Shown: positions 7,124 through 17,134 of the stretch, piece after piece
How the letters are laid out: each line of letters starts with the position of its first letter
Position numbering within the stretch: the first letter of the stretch is position 1
IMG/VR virus record: IMGVR_UViG_3300045738_001343
Span: 1-30,408 of that record
DNA from: a virus
DNA: 30,408 bases
Reading direction: 5' to 3' (one strand)
Position numbers and translations under genes: made by a program
Notes under the pieces: model-generated
The model's input: only the letters and a program-made list of their open reading frames with translations
What the model was told of the DNA's origin: nothing
Databases searched by the model: none

Positions 7124-10100
7124 TTAATCATTTTCGTTTCCAGTATCAAATTCTGTTCTTAACTGTACACTTTCACGTGCATCACCTACTAATGCATATG
7201 GATTTGTTAATATATAAGTAACTGGAGTATAATCTTTCTTACCATTTACATCCAATGAAGATAATGCAGTAGTAACAGTATTTTTACTACCTTCAAAATT
7301 AATTCTACGTAATCCAGTTGAATGTTCAGTTATCTTTTCAAAACTAGAAGTTACAAATGAAACAGACGCCGCTGTTCCTTGTAAAAAATTTTCCTTACTA
7401 TTATAAATATACATTGGTTTTTTGTTAAATTGAGAAGTTCTTTGATTGTTTATCGTGGTAATTGCTTCCGTAAAAACAGATATTGGTCCTCCAATGTAAA
7501 TACTAGCAGTAGTATAATTTCTTCCAAAATGTCCAAACTTATCTACTCTATTTAAATCTCTCAATGAAGGTTTAGAAAAAATATCCCCACTAATAGTTGA
7601 TTCATAATATTGATTATCAGAAAACATTTCATAAGAAGAATCTTCATCTATTTCTCTATCAAGTCGTGTTACATTTTGAGTAACTTCTAAATAATTATTT
7701 TCAGCACTTGAAGAAACAAATCCACCATCATCTTCTTCTAATTTAATAGTATCTTCAAAAACTGGATTTTCAAATGTTGGATGTTTTATAGGTTGTTTAT
7801 TTCTTTCTAATATATTATTCTCCAATAATACTCCAACTACTGCTTTACTTCTTGCTGGTAACAAAGATTCCAATTGAGTAAATAATGAATGATCATAATA
7901 GTTTAATAATCTCAAATAATCCCAAAAATTATTAGCTCCAGTATATTTCTTAAAATATTCTAATTTTACCTTATCTAAATCTCTATATTGATATTCTTCA
8001 TCATCTCTCGGATCTCCAAGATACTGGTCAAAATTAAAATCTGATAATTGGTTCATTATATCTTGATTTATAACATCTGCTGGTGAAAAATATACTCCTA
8101 CTCGACTTAAATCTAATGGTGCTCTATCGTAAGATGCAATTTCAACTCTATTTGTTGGGCTTAAATTTATATTTTCACCTATTCGATCTAGATAATGTGC
8201 TTTTTCAATTCTTATTTTATTTGCGTTTCTTCTAATCCCACCTAATTTTGGTAGTGGAAATTTTGTTCTATCAACAACACTAGAATAACTTGTTTCATCT
8301 GCAAATCCAGTAGCTATTCCAGCAATCGGTGAAGATTGATCCGTTGACGTATCTCTAACAGTTGTATCACTATTATGATTCTTAGATTCATTAAAACTAT
8401 ATCGTAAAGCAATATCCTGAAATGAAGCACTTACACTATTTCCCGCATAAGATTGTGGATTTTCTACATGCTGATCAAAGTATTTTTCGTCTAATCTAGA
8501 TTTCCATATTCTAAATTCCATCATAGAACCACTAAATTGTCCACCAAAATCATTTGTAGTATATCCACCTATATAAAGTGAACCAGTATTATTATATGCA
8601 GTATTATATGATGCTGATGCCGCATTCTGATCTCCTGGCATATCCAAAGTGGTTTTACCAGTATATTGAATTACATCTCTACCTGCATCATATTGTTTAG
8701 CAACTAAATCATAAGTGACGTTATTATCTCCAGCAACAACTTCGTTTCGCTCATCAAATATTCTTTTAAATGTTGCACCATCAAAAAATACAGTCCTATT
8801 CGATAAACCACGAGGATGCCTAAATTCCAGACCCAATCCTAAATGTGCCGTAGCTTTCTTATTAACATTAAACTTAGTCGTCAATTTTTTCCAAGTTTTA
8901 GAAATCGGCCATATGAAATTCTGTGCCGCAGCCAATGGTCTCCCATCGGATGATAACTCCATACAAGTGAATACTACGTCGCCTCCATTTATATTTCCTG
9001 TTTTAGCATATACAGAAAATCCATATTGTTCTCCTTTAGATGCAGTTACAAATCTCGCATCTCCAAGAAGATCTTCAGTAGGATTACCGTCGCGGTTACT
9101 TGAAGGTCGTGAATAAGTAAATGCATTTGATGATTGATTGTCTGAGCTAACTTCATTAGCAGTAACCTTCATAGAATATTGACCACTATAAACTTCCGTA
9201 CTACCACTAGCTATTGTAGCAGTTCCATAACGCCAATCTTTAAATGGTAATTGTAATGACCCAGTTTCAAATATATTAGATACACCATCTTCTCCTTTAA
9301 ATAACTCAGTTGAAGTCGTATCCTTTGTCAACATTACAGACCAATAATCTCCATTATAAAATGGTAATGGTTCAGTTGATGCAGTAACATATCCAGCAGA
9401 ACCACTTAATGAAAATGATAATCTACCAATATTATCTGCAGAACCATTATCTTTTAAATAAATTCCAAATTGATCACCAGTAAGTCCATTACCACCCTGA
9501 ACTAATGTCTGATCAGAACTTGATGCTGCTTTAAATCTAAACTCCATAGAATTTGGTGTTTGTGCATTACCCAATCCTAAAGAATGTGACCAAGAACCAG
9601 AAACATATTGGGATGCTTTAAAATCTAAAGCTTTTGTAAATTTCCTAGCTGTTTCATATATAGGTTCTACATCCGTAATAGTTGGTCCACCATATTCTCT
9701 AACTCTCAATATTGTAGATGGTATACCATAACAATTTATTAATCCTTTCAACGATTCAATTGTACCACGCGATTTTAAAAATAAAGGCATATTGGCAATA
9801 ATTCTTTTCCATACTTCTCGTGAAATATCCTGTAATGAAGAGCTAGCATAAAGGGTTGTTGCATAATTAGTCTTATCTACTGATTTACCAAAAAAGAACT
9901 TATCTAATTTCGCTAAATCGTATCCATCTTGTAAATTCCAACCAAATCCTTTTGCTATAGGATAAATAAGTTGTTTAGATAATCCTTTATCTAAAGATTC
10001 ATCAATTTCATAAATTTGACCAAACCTATCAATATAATTTTTTATATTATCAAACTGATGCCCAGTCATATCTATAAATTTTGAAAAAGCATCATTGCCC

Positions 10101-12715
10101 ATATCATCTCTAATATGCTCTGGTAAATGATATAATAGCCTATCTCTATTTTCATGATCAAAATCTGATGAACTTACTATTTGATTATCATACCATGTTA
10201 TTGCATCTGAAGAAGTTATTTCAGATAAAATATACGGTTTAGTATTATTTTTCTTAGGCCATGATGCATCATATAATAAATCAAGACTAGCTGATGTATA
10301 TTGAGAACTACTACCAGATTTAAATGAGGAACTTTCAAAATACAAATATCTTTCATATCCATCAAAACTATTTACAACTTCACTATTTGCAATTTCCCAT
10401 TTTCTAGCATCAGTTCCTGCATTTGCAATTGCGGTATTTGGATCATTTCCTAAATAACCTGTATCATAATATGTACCTGCAATTGATTGACTGTAAGCGT
10501 CATGTAATTCTATTTTTTCTAATTTAGTTTTAAAATTTTGTAATCGCTTTTTTGCAGAACCAAATTTCATAAATTTATCATAATTTGAATAATCTATATT
10601 TAAGCGTACTTCATTCATAGACCCACTTATAATATCTCTTTCTATATCCTGTGCTAATGAGCTACTCTTGAATAATAAATCATCCCAATTTTGATATTCA
10701 GTTGATCTCTCTCTCACTATTGGTTCACCAACAGAAGTGCCTGAAGGTAATCTCAATATAGTATCAGGTATTACTGGTTGTGGAAAATCAATTAAATTTA
10801 AATCATATTGTTGGTGTGATATTACTTCTCTAACAAAATATATATCATCGCCCAACTGCACATTATTTGGTAACGGATTATATAATTTTAAAACCATTGT
10901 TTCGTCTAAGTCTAATTTATTTATAATAAGATGTAATGAAGATTGTCCTACAACAGCATAATAGGTTAAATCCATCATCTGCTTTGCCCCAATGTAGAAA
11001 TTAATTTCCTTTATATCAGTATTTATAGATTCATAAGTAATACCCAGTACTTCGGCGGCTTCTTCAATTGTCTTCGCTAATCTCCTCGTACCATCCCACT
11101 CTCCCTCATAGCTATGTTTAATATTAAAACTACTTATCTTATCACCCTCTCGATCTAAACCAGTAAGAGTAGCTTTATATGGCGCATAATCAGTTACCAT
11201 AACTCGCTCTTTATTTTCAACGTCTCTAAAATATTTTGCCGCTGATGGGTCAGGATCGACATACATATAATCAGCTAATAATTTCTCTATACAATCTTCT
11301 CTACTCACAAGAAAATCAGATAATAATATTTGCAACATACCATATTGTTCAGTAGAAGTTCCAGAGGTAGATTTTTCTACAAAATAAAATAATAATTGCG
11401 AATCTGTTGGTAACTTTCCACCCCATACTGGATGATGAAATAATCCATTAGCATTATTATTAAACCAAGCTTTAAAAGGTTCAGAAAAGTGAATTGCTTT
11501 TAAATTTGAAGCTTCAGAATTACCAACGTCAGCAGCCCCAGCATCATCTAGGGGGTTTGCATTAGCGTCATTAGTAGTTTGAACAACATCTGATTGACTA
11601 TATACAATTAAATCATCTGTTGGTATACTTGGTATTATAGGAGTTGTAAGAGTTTCTTTTGAATTTTCATGAAACTTCTCTAGGATAGAAGCTACATCTA
11701 ATGGCATACCTGTAATCAAATTTCCTGGATATAATACTGCTCCCTCATCCGTTATTTCTAATCCTTCTACATTTGGAAGCCAGGATCCAGGACTAGAAGA
11801 GCCACCACTCCAATCTATACTAAATATCCACTGGCCCATTGCGGACTCTTGAGATTGTGTTGCAGTAGGTACATGAACTGGTTTAGGTTCCATATATACT
11901 TCTTGGGTAACCGTTATTGTTTCTTCTTCTCTAGTAGATACAATAAAAGCTTTGGGAATTTCTACTGTTATATCAGAAAAAGTTTCAATTTTGTCATTAC
12001 TGCTAAATGCTACAATGGGATCTCCTGCTGCCATAGTAGATACATCCAAGGCTTGTAATTTATTAGTATCTACTATATGATAACTAATATCATCTGACTT
12101 ATAAAATAATTTATCTTCATAACCACTTTTAAAATCATCAAATGAATTTTGGTAAAAGGTATTACCCGTCAAACCACTTTTTAATTTAACTTCAATTTCA
12201 TCTCTTGCAGGTGAAATGTTAGCAATTTCATAAGTAAATCGTTTAGAAAAAACTCTAAACTCTTCTATATCTTCGTTTGATGAAATTACATTGGACCAAA
12301 AAACTTCATCTGGAGGTCCATCAGGAGAAACAGTATTTTTATACATTTTGCCATTATTTGTTACAACTGAATCTCTATAAAAATTACGTTCTCTATCTAC
12401 TAATACTGTTTGATGTGAACCTGCTTCGCATCGTAAAAAACTATATTGAAGTGTAATGTTACCACTTGATATTCCCATCGAATTTACTGCTTCACCTAAT
12501 TGAATTATATGTTTTTCTTCGAAAGCTGTATCAAGTGGTATAATATTACTACCAGCTACCATACCAGAATCAGTATAAAGAGCTCTTTTTAAAATAAAAT
12601 CTCTCGGACCTATAAGACTTTGAAGTGTTCCTAACTTAGGATAAGTTACATAACTGTACCTATCCTGTTTATACTTTATCCTACTTTTTATATTATCTGG
12701 AATTAAATAACTCAT
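7124..12715 (-). CDS. Giant baseplate/tail protein with tail-protein-I-like, LamG-like and carbohydrate-binding-like domains
   Basis: 1863 residues, the largest gene in the window. The N-terminal 850 residues are a baseplate-type region without a clear family. Residues about 860-1010 (LPEHIRDDMG, KGFGWNLQDG, MPLFLKSRGTIESLKGLINC) resemble the P2 gpI / tail protein I fold that connects wedge proteins. Residues about 1025-1130 and 1320-1425 read as the two halves of one LamG/concanavalin-like lectin domain (YWSVMLTKD; LYIGGYTTND; SGSMMEFRIW). Between them lies a CBM4/9-like jelly roll (about 1133-1318). The C-terminus is another unassigned region. Position after the gp6-like gene corresponds to gp7/gp8 in T4, and a wedge role with sugar-binding parts for host recognition is the best inference. 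The start follows AGGTAAATAA poorly; the ATG is the first in frame. Confidence 0.75.
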   Translation of the reverse strand: MSYLIPDNIKSRIKYKQDRYSYVTYPKLGTLQSLIGPRDFILKRALYTDSGMVAGSNIIPLDTAFEEKHIIQLGEAVNSMGISSGNITLQYSFLRCEAGSHQTVLVDRERNFYRDSVVTNNGKMYKNTVSPDGPPDEVFWSNVISSNEDIEEFRVFSKRFTYEIANISPARDEIEVKLKSGLTGNTFYQNSFDDFKSGYEDKLFYKSDDISYHIVDTNKLQALDVSTMAAGDPIVAFSSNDKIETFSDITVEIPKAFIVSTREEETITVTQEVYMEPKPVHVPTATQSQESAMGQWIFSIDWSGGSSSPGSWLPNVEGLEITDEGAVLYPGNLITGMPLDVASILEKFHENSKETLTTPIIPSIPTDDLIVYSQSDVVQTTNDANANPLDDAGAADVGNSEASNLKAIHFSEPFKAWFNNNANGLFHHPVWGGKLPTDSQLLFYFVEKSTSGTSTEQYGMLQILLSDFLVSREDCIEKLLADYMYVDPDPSAAKYFRDVENKERVMVTDYAPYKATLTGLDREGDKISSFNIKHSYEGEWDGTRRLAKTIEEAAEVLGITYESINTDIKEINFYIGAKQMMDLTYYAVVGQSSLHLIINKLDLDETMVLKLYNPLPNNVQLGDDIYFVREVISHQQYDLNLIDFPQPVIPDTILRLPSGTSVGEPIVRERSTEYQNWDDLLFKSSSLAQDIERDIISGSMNEVRLNIDYSNYDKFMKFGSAKKRLQNFKTKLEKIELHDAYSQSIAGTYYDTGYLGNDPNTAIANAGTDARKWEIANSEVVNSFDGYERYLYFESSSFKSGSSSQYTSASLDLLYDASWPKKNNTKPYILSEITSSDAITWYDNQIVSSSDFDHENRDRLLYHLPEHIRDDMGNDAFSKFIDMTGHQFDNIKNYIDRFGQIYEIDESLDKGLSKQLIYPIAKGFGWNLQDGYDLAKLDKFFFGKSVDKTNYATTLYASSSLQDISREVWKRIIANMPLFLKSRGTIESLKGLINCYGIPSTILRVREYGGPTITDVEPIYETARKFTKALDFKASQYVSGSWSHSLGLGNAQTPNSMEFRFKAASSSDQTLVQGGNGLTGDQFGIYLKDNGSADNIGRLSFSLSGSAGYVTASTEPLPFYNGDYWSVMLTKDTTSTELFKGEDGVSNIFETGSLQLPFKDWRYGTATIASGSTEVYSGQYSMKVTANEVSSDNQSSNAFTYSRPSSNRDGNPTEDLLGDARFVTASKGEQYGFSVYAKTGNINGGDVVFTCMELSSDGRPLAAAQNFIWPISKTWKKLTTKFNVNKKATAHLGLGLEFRHPRGLSNRTVFFDGATFKRIFDERNEVVAGDNNVTYDLVAKQYDAGRDVIQYTGKTTLDMPGDQNAASASYNTAYNNTGSLYIGGYTTNDFGGQFSGSMMEFRIWKSRLDEKYFDQHVENPQSYAGNSVSASFQDIALRYSFNESKNHNSDTTVRDTSTDQSSPIAGIATGFADETSYSSVVDRTKFPLPKLGGIRRNANKIRIEKAHYLDRIGENINLSPTNRVEIASYDRAPLDLSRVGVYFSPADVINQDIMNQLSDFNFDQYLGDPRDDEEYQYRDLDKVKLEYFKKYTGANNFWDYLRLLNYYDHSLFTQLESLLPARSKAVVGVLLENNILERNKQPIKHPTFENPVFEDTIKLEEDDGGFVSSSAENNYLEVTQNVTRLDREIDEDSSYEMFSDNQYYESTISGDIFSKPSLRDLNRVDKFGHFGRNYTTASIYIGGPISVFTEAITTINNQRTSQFNKKPMYIYNSKENFLQGTAASVSFVTSSFEKITEHSTGLRRINFEGSKNTVTTALSSLDVNGKKDYTPVTYILTNPYALVGDARESVQLRTEFDTGNEND

Positions 12716-12725
12716 TTATTTACCT

Positions 12726-13334
12726 TTATGTATCCAGTATTGGAACATCATAAGTGCCGCTACCACCGCCGCCACCAGTAGGGGTAGTACTACTGGTGGA
12801 ACCAGTATCCCCACTTGTTGTATCTGATGTGGTATCAGCAATCGTTGTATATGTACTAGTACCTGATGTTATATAATCTACCTCTTTAAATCTATTATCT
12901 ATAACTTTTACCGCCGAACTTGGATCAAATATATCTCTACTGTGATTAATTGTTTCAACAAAATTAACTGTAAGTTCTACATCATATCCTGAAGGCGTTG
13001 CACTGTTTGGAAATAATACTTGTCGGCTGAGGAAAGTTATACCTTGTTGAATATTTCCAGTTTCACTATCCTGGTATAAATTATATACCATTCTTCCATT
13101 TACTTCGGTCTTAGGTGCCATATTTAAAACTTGTCCTGGTAAAAGTTTTCCATTATTACTTTCCCATCCATAATTCGCTTGGCCGGCATAGTTCTCCTGG
13201 CCTCCACTAGATGCAGGGTTATTTATCCATTTAGTTAAATATACATCTCTATCCGAAAGCCACCTAACTGCATTTTTTTCTCTTAACTTTCTAACAAATG
13301 CTAAATGCTTTATTTCTTCCTTACTATAAGGCAT
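12726..13334 (-). CDS. Phage baseplate-associated structural protein with Thr/Ser/Gly-rich tail
   Basis: 202 residues. The first 60 residues are charged and helical (SKEEIKHLAFVRKLREKNAV, then WLSDRDVYLTKWINN). Residues 75-155 are beta-type (GQVLNMAPKTEVNG, RQVLFPNS, YDVELTVNFVET). Residues 158-195 are a low-complexity Thr/Ser/Asp linker and a GGGGGSG hinge, ending in YDVPILDT. The start overlaps the preceding stop by one base (TAATG). It sits between the DNRLRE protein and the giant tail protein. The flexible tail may tether a peptide end on another tail part. Family not recognised. Confidence 0.65.
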   Translation of the reverse strand: MPYSKEEIKHLAFVRKLREKNAVRWLSDRDVYLTKWINNPASSGGQENYAGQANYGWESNNGKLLPGQVLNMAPKTEVNGRMVYNLYQDSETGNIQQGITFLSRQVLFPNSATPSGYDVELTVNFVETINHSRDIFDPSSAVKVIDNRFKEVDYITSGTSTYTTIADTTSDTTSGDTGSTSSTTPTGGGGGSGTYDVPILDT

Positions 13335-14821
13335 TATCTACTCACTTTGAATTTAAAATCACCACCATAATAATTTACTGTTTTACTTACACCACTTCCA
13401 CTGACAACTTTATATTCTATTTGATAAAATCTTTCAGCCTGTAATCCGTTCATCCAAAAATTAAAATAATTTCCTGAACTATCGCACGAAATATATGAAC
13501 CAGATCCATATGGTACCATTACATCTTCTGTAAATGCATCCTTTATTTGATAATAACAAGAAGCAGTTGGTAAATATTTAACAGTTACACTATCAGAAAC
13601 AGTTGAGGTTGAATATGTTTTGGTAGGATATCTTTCTCTACCAACAAGTCTGAATTTTACTTTTGAATTTTCTTTATAATCAGGTCTTAATCCTTTCATA
13701 TAAACGACTAAATCTTCTAAATCCGAGGAAACTAATGGTGATAAAGAACCAGAATTAAAAGAATAATCATTCCAAACTACTTCTAATTTTGGTTGATAGA
13801 CTGTATCTGTTTCTCTACTAAAAAATGCAAAATGACCATATTTTGTAGTATTTCCTTCTTCGACATTATCATCCGCATTACCAACACTTCCACTTCTTTT
13901 AATCATAAACCCTTCATTTGGTACTCTTCCATCTATCCAAGTCCACATAACATCAGTTACATCCATTCTCATATCAGTAGTTTCCCAAGCAAACGATTGA
14001 GACGCTATATATCCACTTTCACTCCAAGTTCCACCAGAAAAATTAGTTTTTGTCATACCAGCAGTATCGGAGTCTGTAAGAGTGACGCTTGTATTTCCAA
14101 CAGTACCAGCAGTAGCTTGAGTAGCCGTAACAACTGCACTATCCACCGTAGCGGTAAATCTAGTTCCCGCTGGCCCCGATGAAGTATTAATAACATTCAT
14201 TAGGTTAGTTGCGGTTTGGTTATTTGAAGTTGTGGATTCCCATGTACCATTAACAGAACTTTGGTCACCATTGGTAAAGTCATAGTTAGTACCGTCTGCA
14301 GCAATCAAATTCACTTTATCACCAGCATTGAGTTCGGTGTAATCTGTAATGGTAATTGTTGCAGTTGCACTCTCTATCCCACTTCCACTATACCAGGTTC
14401 CACCAGTATTATTACTACCACTTATCCATTGAGTACCATCTACTTTTCCTTGTTTGTATCTCCAACTAACACCTTCTTCATCTGGTGGATTATCATAAAA
14501 TTTACCTTCTCCAGCCGTCCAAGATTGACTTACTGGATATCCATATAAAGATTGACTAGTCGTTAAATTAGATGAATTAGCATCATATAAATTTAAATAA
14601 AATTTTGTATCCGATCCTGATGTAATTAATCCAGATGATACTGACTGTGAAATATAAGTTAAATCAAATTTAATTAACGCACGAGAAACATTTATTATTG
14701 ATGCATTATTATTAGTATCTTTTCTTATTTCTAATATTTCATCCAATCCAGTATTTTGTGATTGAGTAACTGGTCCCTCATATAATGTTGCGTCTGCTGA
14801 AGCGTATTCAAAATAATGCAT
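13334..14821 (-). CDS. DNRLRE-type phage tail protein with an inserted beta domain
   Basis: 495 residues. Residues 1-140 and 265-345 together form a DNRLRE-like domain as seen in phage and surface proteins (DATLYEGPVTQSQNTGLDEI, SRALIKFDLT, then MRMDVTDVMWTWIDG, NEGFMIKRSGS, FSRETDTVYQPKLEVVW). Residues about 143-264 are an extra Thr/Ala/Ser-rich domain (TATITITDYTELNAGDKVNL, QATAGTVGNTSVTLT) of a kind that recurs in phage tail proteins. The insert is bounded on both sides by GGTW and by a near-identical DNA repeat. The C-terminal 150 residues are a separate beta domain (FRLVGRERYPTKTYS, ending in GGDFKFKVSR). It is coupled to the gp6-like gene by a TAATG overlap and probably decorates the baseplate or a fibre. 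Confidence 0.72.
   Translation of the reverse strand: MHYFEYASADATLYEGPVTQSQNTGLDEILEIRKDTNNNASIINVSRALIKFDLTYISQSVSSGLITSGSDTKFYLNLYDANSSNLTTSQSLYGYPVSQSWTAGEGKFYDNPPDEEGVSWRYKQGKVDGTQWISGSNNTGGTWYSGSGIESATATITITDYTELNAGDKVNLIAADGTNYDFTNGDQSSVNGTWESTTSNNQTATNLMNVINTSSGPAGTRFTATVDSAVVTATQATAGTVGNTSVTLTDSDTAGMTKTNFSGGTWSESGYIASQSFAWETTDMRMDVTDVMWTWIDGRVPNEGFMIKRSGSVGNADDNVEEGNTTKYGHFAFFSRETDTVYQPKLEVVWNDYSFNSGSLSPLVSSDLEDLVVYMKGLRPDYKENSKVKFRLVGRERYPTKTYSTSTVSDSVTVKYLPTASCYYQIKDAFTEDVMVPYGSGSYISCDSSGNYFNFWMNGLQAERFYQIEYKVVSGSGVSKTVNYYGGDFKFKVSR
14024..14406 (-). repeat. Direct repeat bounding the inserted domain of the DNRLRE protein
   Basis: On the minus strand CTGGTGGAACCTGG (14406-14393) and CTGGTGGAACTTGG (14037-14024) are 13/14 identical, and the similarity extends weakly a few codons further (AGTGGAAGTGG against AGTGAAAGTGG). 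They are 369 bases (123 codons) apart, in frame, and both encode TGGTW or SGGTW. This looks like the scar of a domain gained by duplication or recombination. Confidence 0.7.
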
Positions 14822-16731
14822 TAGACGTCTCCTACTACTCTACCGATAATATCTGTATCTGGAAATTTTAATTCAAAAATTGCTGGGTCTCTAGATGGAT
14901 AAACTACACCATTTTTAATCACCATTGGGTCTCCTAAATCATATACATTTCCTGAATATCCCTTTGCAGTATCATATCTATTTTCTATTACTATATTTGT
15001 TCCTAGTGGATTAGAATCACTTGGAGTTTCTACTCCAACCACACCTTCAACTTCTATTAACTTTGCTACCACCTCAGCAATTACAAGTGGTTGATTAATT
15101 TGCCACAAGTCAATATTAAAATAATTTTTCACTTCATTAATTGCATTCAATAAAACTTCATTTTTATTATAACCTTTTTTTGTTAATATATCAAATTTAA
15201 TAGCAATATTAACTATATAGGCATCCTTTATATTATAAGCATCTGTTACCATTCTAAATCTATCTAAATATACTTTAAGATTCTTTTTAGTAACATCATT
15301 TAATTTAGTTAATTTACGATTATTATTATACCCTAGTAAATATAAATTTAATCCAAATTGATTTTTAGTAAAAGTTAATTCTTCTCCAGGTTGTGTAGTT
15401 ATTTGTTCATCTTGCACTACATATGCTTTAGCTATATTACCATATCTTTCAGGTAACGCATAAATTCTAACAAGTATATCATCTCTAGTTACCGACCTAC
15501 TTTGAGCCTGAAAAAATGCCATAGCATTTTGTTTAATTTCTTCTACTGATTCTACATCCATTCCTCCAGATGATGGTTCATCATTAACAACGTTCAATGA
15601 ATTATTAACTCTCGTTATTTTAGTACCATCTAAAGTTGAAGGCAAACTTGTAACAATTTTAGAAGCAAAAGAATTAATTTCTCCTGATCTAACATTATGT
15701 TTAGAACCACCATCAAATGCATAAGTAATTTCTAATGTAGTATTAGACGGAGCTTCACCATATGCTCTTGTATTTGTAAAATTATTAGGATCAAAAGCAA
15801 TTCCTAATTTAGATGGACTTCCTGGTAAATTTGAACCTACATTATCGGGATTTGGAATTAATTCTTCGTCAGGAGTCACTAAAGTCCCTGCCCCAAACCG
15901 CATTTCAGTTTTTTTATCTGGTCTTACATATGTTCTAAATCTTTTTGATGTTTTCAATCTTTTTAAAATATAAGGATTTGTAGCATCAAACTGAACTAAT
16001 GAAGAATCATTTGATTCTATATTTTGAAATTCTGTAAAAACCATATCTTGTGCTAAAAATGGAACCTCATACCAAGTATTTCCATCACCATCAGTTACAG
16101 AAATAATATCTGTTACATTTTCTTCTGATAAAGTTATTCTATCATATTTAATTGGGCTTCCAAATGTAAATGTCTCTTTTTTACTATACCCGCTTACAAC
16201 AGTTATTTTTTTATGTAATCTATAATATTCAATAGTTCCATCAGTAGATGTTTGAGAAATTTCTTTTACAACATCTCCCTGATCTACTTTAAAATTACAA
16301 TCAGTTAACAATCTATATTCAACTCCAAAATTAGGAGCAAATAGTCTAGTGGTTGATTTAATATTTAAAGCATAATCATAATCTGGTTGTGTTGGATCAT
16401 CAGTCATAGCTGGAACTTCCTGTGAAAAAGTTACTGTAGCCATAGATGGTGATATCAATCTAGGAGTATATCCCATAAATTGTGCTATATTATATACTTG
16501 ATTTTTTTCCTCAGCATAAGGTAACAAACTTTCTTTAAACATAGCATCAATATAATAACCCAAAACATCACCAACATATGCTACAGATTCTAAAAACATC
16601 GTACCAGGAGCAGATTCATTGAAATCTTTATAAGTATTTGGGAAGTAAGTTTTTGCAAATTCTATAAGGTTACTTCTTAACCCTGCAAAATCACGTCCTA
16701 AATAGGATATATCTTTTTTATAAGTTGGCAT
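14821..16731 (-). CDS. 6: gp6-like baseplate wedge protein (baseplate J family)
   Basis: 636 residues, close to T4 gp6 (about 660). The N-terminus (KKDISYLGRDFAGLRSNLIE, then ESAPGTMFLESVAYVGDVLG at 39-58) is the conserved start of gp6 in marine T4-like phages. The middle contains the baseplate-J-type pattern (NAMAFFQAQSRSVTRDDILV, followed by LPERYGNIAKAYVV). In T4, gp6 dimers form the iris-like ring around the baseplate hub and control sheath contraction. It comes directly after the gp25-like gene, 10 bases from its stop, with GGAG upstream of the ATG, and couples by TAATG to the DNRLRE gene. The identification is firm at family level. Confidence 0.88.
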   Translation of the reverse strand: MPTYKKDISYLGRDFAGLRSNLIEFAKTYFPNTYKDFNESAPGTMFLESVAYVGDVLGYYIDAMFKESLLPYAEEKNQVYNIAQFMGYTPRLISPSMATVTFSQEVPAMTDDPTQPDYDYALNIKSTTRLFAPNFGVEYRLLTDCNFKVDQGDVVKEISQTSTDGTIEYYRLHKKITVVSGYSKKETFTFGSPIKYDRITLSEENVTDIISVTDGDGNTWYEVPFLAQDMVFTEFQNIESNDSSLVQFDATNPYILKRLKTSKRFRTYVRPDKKTEMRFGAGTLVTPDEELIPNPDNVGSNLPGSPSKLGIAFDPNNFTNTRAYGEAPSNTTLEITYAFDGGSKHNVRSGEINSFASKIVTSLPSTLDGTKITRVNNSLNVVNDEPSSGGMDVESVEEIKQNAMAFFQAQSRSVTRDDILVRIYALPERYGNIAKAYVVQDEQITTQPGEELTFTKNQFGLNLYLLGYNNNRKLTKLNDVTKKNLKVYLDRFRMVTDAYNIKDAYIVNIAIKFDILTKKGYNKNEVLLNAINEVKNYFNIDLWQINQPLVIAEVVAKLIEVEGVVGVETPSDSNPLGTNIVIENRYDTAKGYSGNVYDLGDPMVIKNGVVYPSRDPAIFELKFPDTDIIGRVVGDV

Positions 16732-16741
16732 ATTTTAACTC

Positions 16742-17134
16742 CTAAGTATATACAATAATAGTAGTATTTGTTCTAGTTGGATCATTTTTGTGTGCATAAG
16801 TAAGTGCAACATTTAATCTTCTTCTAGTATTATCTATTTTAGTATCAATATTTACAATTCTAAGATAGGGAAGCCATTTATCTATTGCATCATTTATTAC
16901 TTCATCTACTTTATCATTTATAGAATCATCCATTTGCTCAAATAAAATAGATGCAAGTGCACATCCAAAAGTAGGATGAGCCACTCTTTCACCCCACTTA
17001 GTTTTAAGTAAGTTTTGAATATTAAATTCGGCTGCTTCCATAGTAGATGCTGTGGGTGTCCAATTTTCATCAACTGGTAATCTTATTCCTATACTAACAT
17101 CTGGATCTTGATCATATTCTCTATTAGACGCCAT
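16742..17134 (-). CDS. 25: gp25-like baseplate wedge protein
   Basis: 130 residues against 132 in T4 gp25. It shows the GPW/gp25 family pattern: IQNLLKTKWGERVAHPTFGC at about 39-58, with the conserved GER (48-50) and PTFG (54-57), and a C-terminal beta-alpha part (INDAIDKWLPYLRIVNIDTK, RLNVALTYAH). gp25 sits at the junction of baseplate wedge and the first tail-sheath ring, and homologues (TssE) occur in type VI secretion and other contractile systems. Its ATG lies inside the last codons of the preceding gene (11-base overlap). The adjacent gp6-like gene follows in the usual contractile-tail order. Confidence 0.9.
   Translation of the reverse strand: MASNREYDQDPDVSIGIRLPVDENWTPTASTMEAAEFNIQNLLKTKWGERVAHPTFGCALASILFEQMDDSINDKVDEVINDAIDKWLPYLRIVNIDTKIDNTRRRLNVALTYAHKNDPTRTNTTIIVYT

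Noticed and set aside
8715-9116. 133-codon plus-strand frame in the giant tail gene
   Set aside because: Antisense shadow of a confirmed coding sequence with no motif and no ribosome site.
13793-14182. 129-codon plus-strand frame opposite the DNRLRE gene
   Set aside because: Cys/Ser/Ile-rich shadow composition typical of the reverse complement of Thr/Ser-rich coding DNA.
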